Assembly: GCF_005222755.1 (NCBI RefSeq)
Contig: NZ_STGD01000005.1
Coordinates: 62,001-126,000 of the forward strand
DNA length: 64,000 nt
Origin: Roseomonas sp. HF4
GTDB lineage: Bacteria > Pseudomonadota > Alphaproteobacteria > Acetobacterales > Acetobacteraceae
Reading direction: 5' to 3'
How positions within the stretch are numbered: the stretch's first letter is position 1; each line of letters begins with the position of its first letter. A program made the position numbers and the translations under genes. Shown here piece after piece: positions 63,917-64,000 of the stretch. The notes under the pieces are model-generated. The model saw only the letters and a program-made list of their open reading frames with translations, ran no database searches and was not told the origin of the DNA.

Positions 63917-64000
63917 TTCTGGTGCTTCCGGAAGTCCGGCTTGCGCTTCTCGTTGAAGGCGCGGACGCCCTCGCGGCTTTCCTCGGTGGCATAGTACATC
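63913..64000 (-). CDS. Enoyl-CoA hydratase family protein, C-terminal end (partial)
   Basis: The last 28 codons only; the 5' part runs out of the window. The tail reads MYYATEESREGVRAFNEKRKPDFRK, with the TEESREGVRAFNEKRKP pattern typical of crotonase-family enzymes (enoyl-CoA hydratase/isomerase). With the next two genes it would form a CoA-dependent beta-oxidation segment. The catalytic residues are not in the window. Confidence 0.7.
   Translation of the reverse strand, partial: MYYATEESREGVRAFNEKRKPDFRKHQK

Overview
This window is very GC-rich (roughly 70%), densely coded, double-stranded-packed bacterial chromosome. The gene set points to an alphaproteobacterium, most likely an aerobic member of the Acetobacteraceae (Roseomonas-like). 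Evidence for this is the zinc-ligand-poor alphaproteobacterial L36, a DUF3126 protein, the dnaG-rpoD pair, an FnrN-type regulator, and many ABC/TctC solute-binding proteins and hydantoinases. This placement is inferred from family resemblance, not from a search. No rRNA, tRNA, CRISPR array, insertion sequence or prophage was seen, and there is no gene-free stretch longer than about 250 bases.

Layout. 1-6 kb: tail of a thermonuclease-like gene, citrate synthase, a beta-CASP metallo-hydrolase with an SDR, an FnrN-type and an OxyR-like regulator. 6-10 kb: a DUF533 protein, an acyl-CoA dehydrogenase-fold protein lacking the catalytic Glu (candidate sulfinopropanoyl-CoA desulfinase), a cupin, a glycosyltransferase and rpmJ. 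10-16 kb: glcDE (no glcF), tartrate dehydrogenase, small proteins and a class 3 lipase. 16-21 kb: a racemase, two TauE/SafE permeases and a DmdB-like acyl-CoA ligase. 20.5-26.5 kb: a tetR-regulated RND efflux operon with an MFS pump. 26.6-32 kb: rhodanese, DUF3237, PPK2, phosphatase, photolyase and a two-piece YeeE/YedE sulfur transporter. 32-40 kb: a dppABCDF-type importer divergent from an amidase. 40-47.5 kb: hydantoinase A/B, a TPP enzyme, a TctC binding protein and an SMP-30 lactonase. 47.6-56.3 kb: a three-gene two-partner-secretion locus ending in a CHAT-protease lipoprotein. 56.3-64 kb: GNAT, rpoD, dnaG, DUF3126, and a cyclohexanecarboxylate-type CoA ligase / acyl-CoA dehydrogenase / enoyl-CoA hydratase run that leaves the window.

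How the genes work together. Three themes stand out. First, sulfur: a desulfinase-like acyl-CoA dehydrogenase, two sulfite-exporter-type permeases, a DmdB-like ligase, a rhodanese and paired YeeE proteins. Second, uptake and breakdown of amides, peptides and organic acids (dpp genes, amidase, hydantoinase, TctC, lactonase, glcDE, tartrate dehydrogenase). Third, the most unusual item: a secreted filamentous-haemagglutinin-type exoprotein, its outer-membrane transporter, and a TPR-CHAT caspase-like lipoprotein whose start overlaps the exoprotein stop. Many genes are joined by ATGA/GTGA overlaps, indicating translational coupling. Convergent gene pairs are separated by strong hairpins, two of which belong to a repeated roughly 100-130 base intergenic element.
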